DNA of 64,000 bases from Rivularia sp. MS3 (GTDB taxonomy: Bacteria; Cyanobacteriota; Cyanobacteriia; Cyanobacteriales; Nostocaceae), in NCBI GenBank assembly GCA_019192545.1, contig JAHCMI010000049.1, forward strand, positions 1 to 64,000, in the 5' to 3' direction. The notes beneath the pieces are model-generated. The model made no database searches and was not told where the DNA came from. It saw only the letters and a list, made by a program, of their open reading frames with translations. How positions within the stretch are numbered: position 1 is the stretch's first letter; the number at the start of each line of letters is the position of its first letter. Both the position numbers and the translations under genes were made by a program. Below are positions 9,547 through 16,728 of this stretch, one piece after another.

Positions 9547-10416
9547 TTACTCGTTGACAGATACCGTTTTTTCTCGACTGCGAAGTGCTAAAAAACCAGC
9601 AGCAGTAATAAATATAGCCCCAATAAATGAGTTAACATCCCACAATTCGTTCCAAAATAACCAACCAACTAAAGCACCAAAGACAACTGAAGAATAAGAA
9701 AAAATTCCCACTTGCGAAGCCGGAGCCGATGCATAACCACGAGTAGTTAACAATTGAACTAAAGTACTACAAATACCCACACTTATTAACAGTAGCCATT
9801 CATTAATTGTGGGAGTTTTCCAAGCCCAAGCTAAAGGTACGACTGACACTAAGCTGGCAATTATTGCAAAATACAAAACGGTACGTACAGCCGGTTCTGT
9901 TGCCGATAATTTACGTATAGTTACCATCGAAACGGAAGCAACAGCGCTACTCATTAAACCAACCAACATTACCCAGTTAAAATCCGCACCCGGTTTTAAT
10001 ATTAGGAATACACCACAAAAACCAACGGCGATCGCCAAACGAGCTACCACTGGAATTCTCTCTTTCAACCAGCTAAAAGCGACTAAAGGAATAAATATCG
10101 GAATAGTAGCTTTAAGCAGCATTGCATTAGCTAATTTAAGATTACCCAGCACGAAGAATAAAGAATACATAGCAGTAACACCGCAGATTCCCCGCACTAA
10201 ATGCAAATGCAATTTTTGTGTTTGTATAATAGCCGTACCTTCACGAGCAAATATCGGCATTAAACTTAATAAACCAAACAAATTTCTAAAAAAAACAATC
10301 ATTTCGTTTGGTAAACCATCGGATGCTAACTTAATAATTGCTCCATTTATAGTTAACATCAATTCGGCAGCTAGAATAAATATCGCCCCACGGACAATAC
10401 TTTGTTTATAACCCAT
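9547..10416 (-). CDS. DMT-superfamily (EamA) membrane transporter
   Basis: A 289-residue integral membrane protein with about ten hydrophobic helices arranged as two EamA repeats, the typical layout of drug/metabolite exporters. The loop FFRNLFGLLSLMPIF in repeat 1 and the end of repeat 2 (GALVGWLFWNELWDVNSFIGAIFITAAG) are typical of the family. The substrate cannot be inferred. The gene precedes the alpha/beta hydrolase gene on the map, and both are on the minus strand; the 96-bp gap between them is filled with short repeats, so co-transcription is uncertain. Confidence 0.85.
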   Translation of the reverse strand: MGYKQSIVRGAIFILAAELMLTINGAIIKLASDGLPNEMIVFFRNLFGLLSLMPIFAREGTAIIQTQKLHLHLVRGICGVTAMYSLFFVLGNLKLANAMLLKATIPIFIPLVAFSWLKERIPVVARLAIAVGFCGVFLILKPGADFNWVMLVGLMSSAVASVSMVTIRKLSATEPAVRTVLYFAIIASLVSVVPLAWAWKTPTINEWLLLISVGICSTLVQLLTTRGYASAPASQVGIFSYSSVVFGALVGWLFWNELWDVNSFIGAIFITAAGFLALRSREKTVSVNE

Positions 10417-10512
10417 GAAAGAATTAATAAAGTTTTAAGTTTGAAGGTCAAAAGTTAGAGGTTAAAGGTTAAAGGTCAAAGGTTAAATAGTTTAATTTTT
10501 AACTCCTAACTC
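10417..10512. repeat. Tandem AGGTTAAAGGTCAAAGG and TAACTCC repeats
   Basis: Two short-tandem-repeat types lie back to back between the transporter and hydrolase genes. The same units recur at many spacers in the window. Confidence 0.75.
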
Positions 10513-11475
10513 CTAACTCTTAACTCCTAACTCTAATACCCAATCTCGGAATATTGGATTTAGCTGGCTGGGAACTTCATCATGAGGACAATGACCTGCT
10601 CGCAGATAGTATTCTGTCAATTGGGGATAATATTGTCGATACTTCTGAGAACGTTCTCTGGCATTCATCCAAGGATCTGCTTCTCCCCACAATAACAACA
10701 AAGGACAAGACAACTGCTGTAAAAGTACGTCTACTTTCTCTCCTTGGGGAGTACTAAAAACAGAGCAAAATACATCAAAAGCACCTTTATCGCCAGAAGG
10801 GCGACGAATTTCTTCTATTAATTGGTCTGTAATTGCACTTTTATCTAAATAGACTTTTTCGAGAGTTTGGCGAATTACCCAAGGTTGGCGAATGTATTGA
10901 AATAAAATAAATTGAAATAAAGGTAGTTTGAAAATAGATTTTGCAAAATCACCCAATAAGTTTTGCAGCTTTTGATTAAAGTCTGGTTCAATTTCGGTTT
11001 GTAGTGCTTCGGGTTCCACTGTTGGTTGCTCTTTACTAAAGGGGCCAGCACTATTAAGCAATACCAAACCCGCAGCAGAATCAGGACGTTGCGCTGCTAC
11101 ACATAAACTTGCATAACCACCAAGGGAATTACCTGCCAATACAGCTTTTTCACCAATCACTTCGGTGATAAAATCATGTAGTTGGTCGCGCCACAAATCA
11201 CCACCATACTGCAACTTAGGTTTTTCCGAACGCCCAAACCCCAATAAATCGATAGCGTATACCTCAAAATCCTGCTGAAGTTCGGCGATATTTTTGCGCC
11301 AGTGGTCGGTAGAAGCTCCGAAACCATGTACTAATAGTAACGGCGGACGTTGAGAATGCTTCTCTCCGGCTTTGACGTAGTAAACATCATATCCGCGCCA
11401 TTGCCAATATTTACCGGGAATTGGAGTTGTAGAGGAAATTGTAGCTACCTGCATTTTTGAAGATTTGTTAAGCAT
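10513..11475 (-). CDS. Alpha/beta-fold hydrolase
   Basis: A 320-residue alpha/beta hydrolase. The oxyanion region LLLVHGFGASTDHWRKN comes first, then the nucleophile elbow GNSLGGY, the acid in LLLWGEADPW and the catalytic His in AGHCPHDE, so the Ser-Asp-His triad is complete. The motif set resembles the large plant/cyanobacterial group that includes pheophytinase-like and other ester hydrolases. Substrate is unknown. The ATG at 11475 and an in-frame ATG seven codons later (at about 11454) are both plausible starts. Confidence 0.85.
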   Translation of the reverse strand: MLNKSSKMQVATISSTTPIPGKYWQWRGYDVYYVKAGEKHSQRPPLLLVHGFGASTDHWRKNIAELQQDFEVYAIDLLGFGRSEKPKLQYGGDLWRDQLHDFITEVIGEKAVLAGNSLGGYASLCVAAQRPDSAAGLVLLNSAGPFSKEQPTVEPEALQTEIEPDFNQKLQNLLGDFAKSIFKLPLFQFILFQYIRQPWVIRQTLEKVYLDKSAITDQLIEEIRRPSGDKGAFDVFCSVFSTPQGEKVDVLLQQLSCPLLLLWGEADPWMNARERSQKYRQYYPQLTEYYLRAGHCPHDEVPSQLNPIFRDWVLELGVKS

Positions 11476-11582
11476 GTTCTCATCATTGTAAAGCAGATAG
11501 CAGAAATTTTTCTCCTTCCGATGGCAGAAGCGTTTGCATTAATCAATATTCCGTTTTTCATTTGAGGGTAATACATTTTTTA

Positions 11583-11822
11583 CCTCACCCCGCCCTGCGG
11601 GCACCCCCCCTCTACTTAACAAGGCTACCCTGTACACACAAGTAATTAAAACCTTCACCCGCCAGGGACTTTTAGTCCCTAACTAATAGCAAAAGTCCTA
11701 TGAATAGGACTAATTAGTTAGTCGTCAAAAGAGCTACTTGGACTATTAGCCGGGGGTTTTCAACCCTCGGCGGACTTGTGTGTACACCGTAGCCTTAACA
11801 AGGAGAGGGGCAGGGGTGAGGT
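11583..11822. repeat. Dispersed palindromic repeat interrupted by a small element
   Basis: The outer arms, CCTCACCCCGCCCTGCGGGC at 11583 onward and GAGAGGGGCAGGGGTGAGG ending at about 11821, belong to the palindrome family seen at 16632-16656, 22978-23002 and 23057-23081. Here the arms are separated by the insertion at 11623-11794. Confidence 0.75.
11623..11794. mobile_element. MITE-like element A, 172 bp, TTAACAA duplication
   Basis: Imperfect 21-bp terminal inverted repeats (11623-11643 and 11774-11794; 19 of 21 match) begin GGCTAC and contain TGTACACACAAGT. The element is flanked on both sides by TTAACAA (11616-11622 and 11795-11801), an apparent target duplication; if the outermost GG/CC belong to the host palindrome, the duplication is up to about 10 bp. 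The interior has no gene but has three clear hairpins: AGGGACT/AGTCCCT (11664-11680), AGTCCTA/TAGGACT (11694-11711) and CCGGGGGTT/AACCCTCGG (about 11750-11770). A parent transposase is not in the window. Confidence 0.75.
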
Positions 11823-11946
11823 TTGCTGGTGTATTGCACTCAACATAAAAACCACTATATGAATAATGTTGAATCAATTTCTTAACCTTGAGCAATTAAT
11901 ATAGCTAACGATTAGCAATGCCAGTAAATACTAGCTACTTTGTAGA

Positions 11947-12669
11947 ATGAAAATTCAACTTATTTCCGACTTACATATAGATTTTCTACCGGATTTTGGC
12001 AAAAGTTTATTAAACAAAATAAAAAATAGCGAAGTAGATATCCTTGTCGTTGCTGGAGATTTAGCCCCAATTAATCACCCAGCATTTGAAAAAGGATTAA
12101 TTGAATTAACTTCTTATTATCCGATAGTTATTATCGTACTTGGCAATCATGAATACTATTACAGCAGTCCTCAAGAAGTAGAGCGAATTACCACTTACTT
12201 ACAAAAATTAATCCCCAATTTTTATATTTTAGAAAATCAAACTATTGAATTATCTGGAATCACATTTGCTGGCACAACTCTATGGTATAAAAGAACCCCT
12301 GAAGCTTGCAAACAAGAAACTACAAAAAAACAGTTTCAAATAATTTCATCGTTTAATCCTTGGGTTTATCAGCAAAATCAAGCTGCAAGAGAATTTTTAG
12401 TAACCGTTGATGCCGATATAATTATTACCCATCACCTACCGTCATCTAAATCTGTTGAACCAAAATATAAAAATGATTCCAACTGCTTTTATGTTTGTGA
12501 TGTCGAAGATATTATTCATACCAATCAACCCAAATATTGGTTGCACGGACATACTCATATAAACTGCAATTACCAAATAGGAAATACACGAGTAATTGCA
12601 AATCCCTACGGCTACCCTCATGAATCTAATAGCGGATTTATTGAACAGCTTATTTTAGAAGTAAACTAA
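11947..12669 (+). CDS. Metallophosphoesterase (calcineurin-like)
   Basis: A 240-residue phosphoesterase with the full set of two-metal motifs: SDLHID at the N-terminus (D-x-H), VVAGDLAP (GD), LGNHEYY (GNHE), ITHHLPS, and WLHGHTHIN (GHxH). These bind the dinuclear metal centre typical of the calcineurin-like family. Substrate class (nucleotide, phosphoprotein or phosphodiester) cannot be told. The gene begins at ATG 11947. It stands alone between the repeat region and moaC, which is on the opposite strand. Confidence 0.9.
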   Translation: MKIQLISDLHIDFLPDFGKSLLNKIKNSEVDILVVAGDLAPINHPAFEKGLIELTSYYPIVIIVLGNHEYYYSSPQEVERITTYLQKLIPNFYILENQTIELSGITFAGTTLWYKRTPEACKQETTKKQFQIISSFNPWVYQQNQAAREFLVTVDADIIITHHLPSSKSVEPKYKNDSNCFYVCDVEDIIHTNQPKYWLHGHTHINCNYQIGNTRVIANPYGYPHESNSGFIEQLILEVN

Positions 12670-12776
12670 TATTGGCATTGAACAATAACTTCTAAAATAT
12701 TCTCCTCAATTACCATTTCCCAATTACCAATTACCAATTACCAACTCCCCATTCCCTATTCCCTATTCCCCATTCC
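12670..12776. repeat. CAATTAC and CCCTATT tandem repeats
   Basis: Tandem CCAATTA (about 12718-12745) and CCCTATT/CCCCATT repeats (about 12746-12780) run up to the moaC stop codon. Confidence 0.75.
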
Positions 12777-13292
12777 CTATTTAGAATAATCTCCCGACTT
12801 ACCACCGCTTTTACTAACTAAATGTATTGATTCAATTTGAATCGATTTTTCTAAGGCTTTCGCCATATCGTACAAAGTTAATGCAGCAATAGAAACCGCC
12901 GTAAGAGCTTCCATTTCCACCCCGGTTTCAGCTTTGGTTTTAACTGTTGCTTGAATTTCGTAACCCGGTAACTCTGGTAGAGGAATTATTTGCACTTGAA
13001 TTTTCTGTAACGGTAAAGGATGGCATAAAGGAATTAAATTCGCTGTTTGCTTTGCAGCCATAATTCCAGCAAGTCTAGCTGTTGCCAATACGTCACCCTT
13101 GGGAGCGTTTCCCGATTCAATTGCGGCAAAAGTTTCTGGTTTCATCCGCACTTTACCAGCAGCTACACCTTGTCTAATGGTAGAATCTTTCGCCGATACA
13201 TCTACCATCTGGGCTTCTCCACGATTATCCAAATGAGTTAAACCCTTTTGAGCAGACGAATGCAAGGAATTTTGAAAATTTTCTTGTGTCAT
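12777..13292 (-). CDS. moaC: Cyclic pyranopterin monophosphate synthase MoaC
   Basis: A 171-residue MoaC, which converts the cyclic GTP intermediate made by MoaA into cyclic pyranopterin monophosphate, the second step of molybdenum cofactor synthesis. Diagnostic stretches are the [20 protein letters not shown] core and [20 protein letters not shown], with [10 protein letters not shown] at the C-terminus. The N-terminal 30 residues are a little longer than in many homologues. No other mo genes are in the window. Molybdenum cofactor would serve nitrate reductase. Confidence 0.95.
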   Translation of the reverse strand: MTQENFQNSLHSSAQKGLTHLDNRGEAQMVDVSAKDSTIRQGVAAGKVRMKPETFAAIESGNAPKGDVLATARLAGIMAAKQTANLIPLCHPLPLQKIQVQIIPLPELPGYEIQATVKTKAETGVEMEALTAVSIAALTLYDMAKALEKSIQIESIHLVSKSGGKSGDYSK

Positions 13293-13326
13293 GTGACTGA
13301 CATATGCTAATATTATTGAGTTGCAA

Positions 13327-13400
13327 GGGCGTGTAGCTCAGTGGACTAGAGCACGTGGCTACGGACCACGGTGTCAGGGGTTCGAATCCCTTCTCGCCCG
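13327..13400 (+). tRNA. tRNA-Arg (anticodon ACG)
   Basis: The 74-nt cloverleaf starts GGGCGTG. The anticodon arm is CGTGG-CTACGGA-CCACG with anticodon ACG, the T arm is AGGGG-TTCGAAT-CCCTT, and the 3' acceptor strand is CTCGCCC with discriminator G at 13400. The acceptor stem has a T6-T67 mismatch and one T-stem G-T pair. CCA is not encoded. A34 would be edited to inosine to read CGN codons. Confidence 0.95.
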
Positions 13401-14166
13401 TTTTTAATATTTGAAGTATAAGAGTGAGAGGTTTATATTTAACTTTTCGCTCTTATCTTTTTTACTATACGTTACTAAGAGCATTTCTACTTAGGGGTTG
13501 CTTTATTGTCATAGTTTCTCGTCGCTGTGTGACAGTATAAGCGTGTTACTGCGTTCAATTTTTTTTACTACTATTTATTTTGTCCTATTAATTTTGATGG
13601 CTTAGAAAAATAATTCGTAGGTTGGGTGAGTATAATTCGTAATTCGTAATTCGTAATTAATGCCCCATAAATAAAATTCAGGGGCTTCAACACAGCATAA
13701 TTGACATCTACGGATGAATCCGGGGGCTTTCAACCATTAATGTTTCACCGGTGAAACGGAGTGTAACCCAATACAGATGTTGGGTTGCGCTTCGCTTCAC
13801 CCAACCTACAATAAAACTAATAGCTAAAGTCATATTTATGACTGGAAAATAAGCCTTCAAGATTAAGGCTAACAAAATTCTGAAAAGATTCTCAAAATTT
13901 ATTGGAAATTAATCCCAAAAATTTGAAGTTATAGCAATCGCTGGCATTCACCTAATAACAAATGGGTGCCGCATTTTTGTGTGAAATCAGTTTTCAACAT
14001 GTCCAATAATCCCTAGATGCATAAACCAGAATCACTCAAACGTATAGTTAACAAGTGAAACTCAATTTCAGTATTACTAGTATTCTAAATACACGATGGG
14101 AAACTTTGTAATACAATTTGCAATATACAAGTAATACAATATTCCTCGTTTAGGAGGAGAGGTAAC
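13401..14166. other. 766-bp spacer: repeats, no gene seen
   Basis: The spacer contains TTCGTAA tandem repeats (about 13628-13660), a perfect 16-bp palindrome GTTTCACCGGTGAAAC (13742-13757), and a GTTGGGT...ACCCAAC hairpin with a GCGCTTCGC centre (about 13780-13808), a dispersed repeat type. The last 300 bp are AT-rich and probably hold the promoter of the sigma-like gene. I see no coding frame. Confidence 0.55.
14152..14162 (+). promoter_or_regulatory. Strong ribosome-binding site for the sigma-like gene
   Basis: AGGAGGAGAGG ends four bases before ATG 14167. It is a stronger Shine-Dalgarno than most in this window and fixes the start. Confidence 0.75.
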
Positions 14167-14811
14167 ATGCCCTCAAAGCAGATGGCAGAAACTAACGAAC
14201 ACCTATTAATTGACTCGGAATATCAACAGATAGTTGAAAAAATCGCTCGCAAGCATACTAGAAATAGTTCTATGTCTTGGGAAGATGCGGCACAAACGGC
14301 TCATGTAAAGGTTTTTCGGATGATAAAAGCGGGTAAATTTGAATGTCAGAAAACGAATAATTTTTATTGTTGGGCGGCTACTGTAGCGCGTAATTCAGTG
14401 ATAGATTTTGTGCGTAAGGAGAGTTTGCGTAACTGCCCGAGTTTAGATAAAACAATTGCTGGTACTGATGTTTCGTTGTTAGATACTGTCGCGGATAAAT
14501 TCGATTTATTGGATGCGGTAGAGCGTGCTGATGTTGTTGTTGTTGCTAAGGAAGCAATAAAAAAACTGGCAAAATTGTATCCAGAGCGAGGATATCTCAG
14601 GCTTTGGCAGGGATTAGTGGAAGGTAAAAAGCAGACTGAGTTAGCGTTAGATTTAGGGATAAATCAAAGTGAAGTCTCTCGTCGTCGCAAAGAACTTTTA
14701 GGGCGTGTCGCTCAAGAGTTAGGGTTGTTGCAACCTGAAGCTATCAAGCAAGAGCAAAATAAAAATCGTCAATCGAAAGCTAGTAGAAAACGTTCTCAAC
14801 AGCAGTGGTAA
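14167..14811 (+). CDS. Sigma-70-like regulator of the DUF1822/CHAT locus
   Basis: A 214-residue protein with the two-domain layout of small sigma factors. A region-2-like helical part (about 20-85, with WEDAAQTAHVKVFRMIKAGKF and CWAATVARNSVIDFVRKES, which parallels the core-binding helix ending in a DxxR-type motif) is joined by a linker to a region-4-like helix-turn-helix (about 145-185, GKKQTELALDLGINQSEVSRR). The C-terminal 25 residues are basic and low-complexity. Region 4 ends in SRRRKE rather than the usual RxRRAL, so it could be a divergent sigma or a sigma-like DNA-binding protein. It is followed on the same strand by the DUF1822 and CHAT genes. Confidence 0.75.
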   Translation: MPSKQMAETNEHLLIDSEYQQIVEKIARKHTRNSSMSWEDAAQTAHVKVFRMIKAGKFECQKTNNFYCWAATVARNSVIDFVRKESLRNCPSLDKTIAGTDVSLLDTVADKFDLLDAVERADVVVVAKEAIKKLAKLYPERGYLRLWQGLVEGKKQTELALDLGINQSEVSRRRKELLGRVAQELGLLQPEAIKQEQNKNRQSKASRKRSQQQW

Positions 14812-14955
14812 AGTCTTTTACAGTCAAATTTATCAAAAAAAAATAGAAAAACTGTACATAGAATCATTATCTCTTTCGTTAAAAGTAATAGACACCTCCA
14901 TAACTACTAAATTATTGACGAGAAGCAATGCTAATTCGTCTAGGAATATAAACCT

Positions 14956-16335
14956 ATGGGTAGAAATATCAGTCAATCAACATCTAATACGGGACAAAAA
15001 ATTATCCAGCAAATGCCGCAACCTGGAGAAATCTGGGAAGTCAATCGCTCGATACATTCTCCTGTAGAATTTTCTCAAGAGCAGCAATACCAACTTTACT
15101 CGGATGCAGCAAGACAGTTTATCAAGGGAATTTATCCTCCCATAAATGTGATGATTGTCACAGCGGAAAACAGCGAAATGTTTTCTCAAGAATGGCAAGT
15201 AATCTCGGTAATGATGCTGTCTGAAGAAATTGAATTTCTAAGCGATGTTGATTTACTGATTCCCTCAGATATTTCTGGTTTAAAGGAAGATGTGCTAGCT
15301 CAAACTTGGCTGGTTGAAGAAATGTTTGCCTGCAATTTAGTTAAACCAGTGGGTAAGCGCTTATCGCGGAATATTTATGATTTATTGCTAAGTGCGGGAG
15401 ATTATTATCATCAAATAGTTGATCAACCACCGAAAAAATCGGAAATTGAATTTGCTGGGTTAAAGATTGGAACCAAAAAGGCGATTGAAGATTCGCGAAT
15501 AATGGATTTTCATCGATGTAAATTAGCTTGTAGCGATATATTAAGCATTCCTGTAGCTGCTTACCGCACTTATTTAAACAATTTGAATTTTACCGAAGCG
15601 GTATTAGAAGAAGCTTTAGAGGTAGATAAAGACTTGTTATTTGATGCGAAAAAAAAAGAAAGCAAAATTAATCTTAGTCAGTGGTTGCGAAATACAATTG
15701 ATACTCAATGGCAGTTACTTTGGCAAACGCCATCTTTAGCGATCGCTACTAGAAGTAAAATTGATTCAAAACCCGATGGGGATGAAATTGCAGCATTAAT
15801 CAATCAAGTATCTTCCCCGGATGAGCATTACAGAAAAAAAGCCGCGAAAAAGTTAGGGGAAATAGCTTTAGGAAATGCCGATGCGATTGCAGCCTTAGTT
15901 AATTTGATACGCACAACTCAAGATGATGAAACTCTATGGGTAGCGGTAGAAAGTTTATGGAAAATCAACCCCGGAAACCAGGCAGCAGGTATAAGAAAAG
16001 TCAAGCTGCTTGATTTGGGAATGCAGCTAGCTGGTGAAGCTGTGGCTTTAGCGGTAGCTTTGGTACCTAAAGCTGACGGAAAAATAGGTGTTTTGCTACA
16101 GGCTTATTCCACAGATAGAGAAACTGACGATAGCGATAATTCCAAACCTTTACTACATTTACCTCCTGGATTAAAGTTAATATTACTTTCCGAAACCGGA
16201 AAAATTTTACGGGAAGTTACAGCTAGAGATGCTGATATTTATATTCAACTTAAATTCAGCGGTGAAAAGAGCGAACAGTTTAGCGTTAGGGTTGCTTTGA
16301 ATGAAGCAAGTATTACAGAAGATTTTGAAATTTAA
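14956..16335 (+). CDS. DUF1822-type protein with HEAT-like repeats
   Basis: A 459-residue soluble protein. The segment LSQWLRNTIDTQWQLLW (about 240-256) and the C-terminal third (about 349-459: LLDLGMQLAGEAVALAVAL, LPPGLKLILLSETG, and the ending VALNEASITEDFEI) match my memory of the cyanobacterial DUF1822 family. Between them, residues about 275-340 look like two HEAT-type helical repeats (AAKKLGEIAL...AIAALVNLI...AVESLWKI). The function of DUF1822 is unknown. The gene sits 144 bp after the sigma-like gene and before the CHAT gene, all on the plus strand. An internal ATG at 15013 is an alternative start. Confidence 0.65.
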   Translation: MGRNISQSTSNTGQKIIQQMPQPGEIWEVNRSIHSPVEFSQEQQYQLYSDAARQFIKGIYPPINVMIVTAENSEMFSQEWQVISVMMLSEEIEFLSDVDLLIPSDISGLKEDVLAQTWLVEEMFACNLVKPVGKRLSRNIYDLLLSAGDYYHQIVDQPPKKSEIEFAGLKIGTKKAIEDSRIMDFHRCKLACSDILSIPVAAYRTYLNNLNFTEAVLEEALEVDKDLLFDAKKKESKINLSQWLRNTIDTQWQLLWQTPSLAIATRSKIDSKPDGDEIAALINQVSSPDEHYRKKAAKKLGEIALGNADAIAALVNLIRTTQDDETLWVAVESLWKINPGNQAAGIRKVKLLDLGMQLAGEAVALAVALVPKADGKIGVLLQAYSTDRETDDSDNSKPLLHLPPGLKLILLSETGKILREVTARDADIYIQLKFSGEKSEQFSVRVALNEASITEDFEI

Positions 16336-16728
16336 AAATTAGAAATTAGAAATTGGGGATTGGTAATTGGGAATTGGGCATTGTATTTAAGCTGTAGGAT
16401 GTGTTGTCGCGCAGCGCAACGCACCATAAAGATTACTCCTATCAAGTTCTAAGATGACTTATCTGTTCCCTCTACTCCTCTGCGCTCTCTGCGATTTTAT
16501 AATCGCAAATATTTTGGTGAGAAATTAATAATAAAAAATAAACTTGTTTTCTTTTATCTTAATATTTACTCTACGAATCACCTCTTAAAATCCAATTAGC
16601 AATATAGCAGTTTTTAGTTGAATATAATACACCCCTCTCTTTAATAAGGAGAGGGGAAGAGGTGAGGTTTCGATGTATTGCAATCAAATCAAAGGCGCTA
16701 TATTTAAGAATTATTAATTAATTATTCT
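16336..16728. other. 393-bp spacer with intact dispersed palindrome
   Basis: The spacer carries AGAAATTGGGGATTGG-type repeats, a GTAGGATGTGTTG...CAACGCACC fragment (about 16394-16426) and an uninterrupted palindrome copy at 16632-16656. It separates the DUF1822 and CHAT genes, so they may be transcribed independently. Confidence 0.6.
16632..16656. repeat. Dispersed palindrome, uninterrupted copy
   Basis: Arms CCCCTCTC (16632-16639) and GAGAGGGG (16649-16656) surround a centre containing TTAATAA. It represents an empty version of the sites occupied by elements A and B. Confidence 0.7.

Noticed and set aside
9434-9697. 87-codon plus-strand frame
   Set aside because: Made of tandem-repeat translation (NYQLLIT) and antisense to the transporter gene.
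9809-10411. 200-codon plus-strand frame
   Set aside because: Antisense to the EamA transporter; polar, Lys/Ile/Thr-rich composition typical of shadows.
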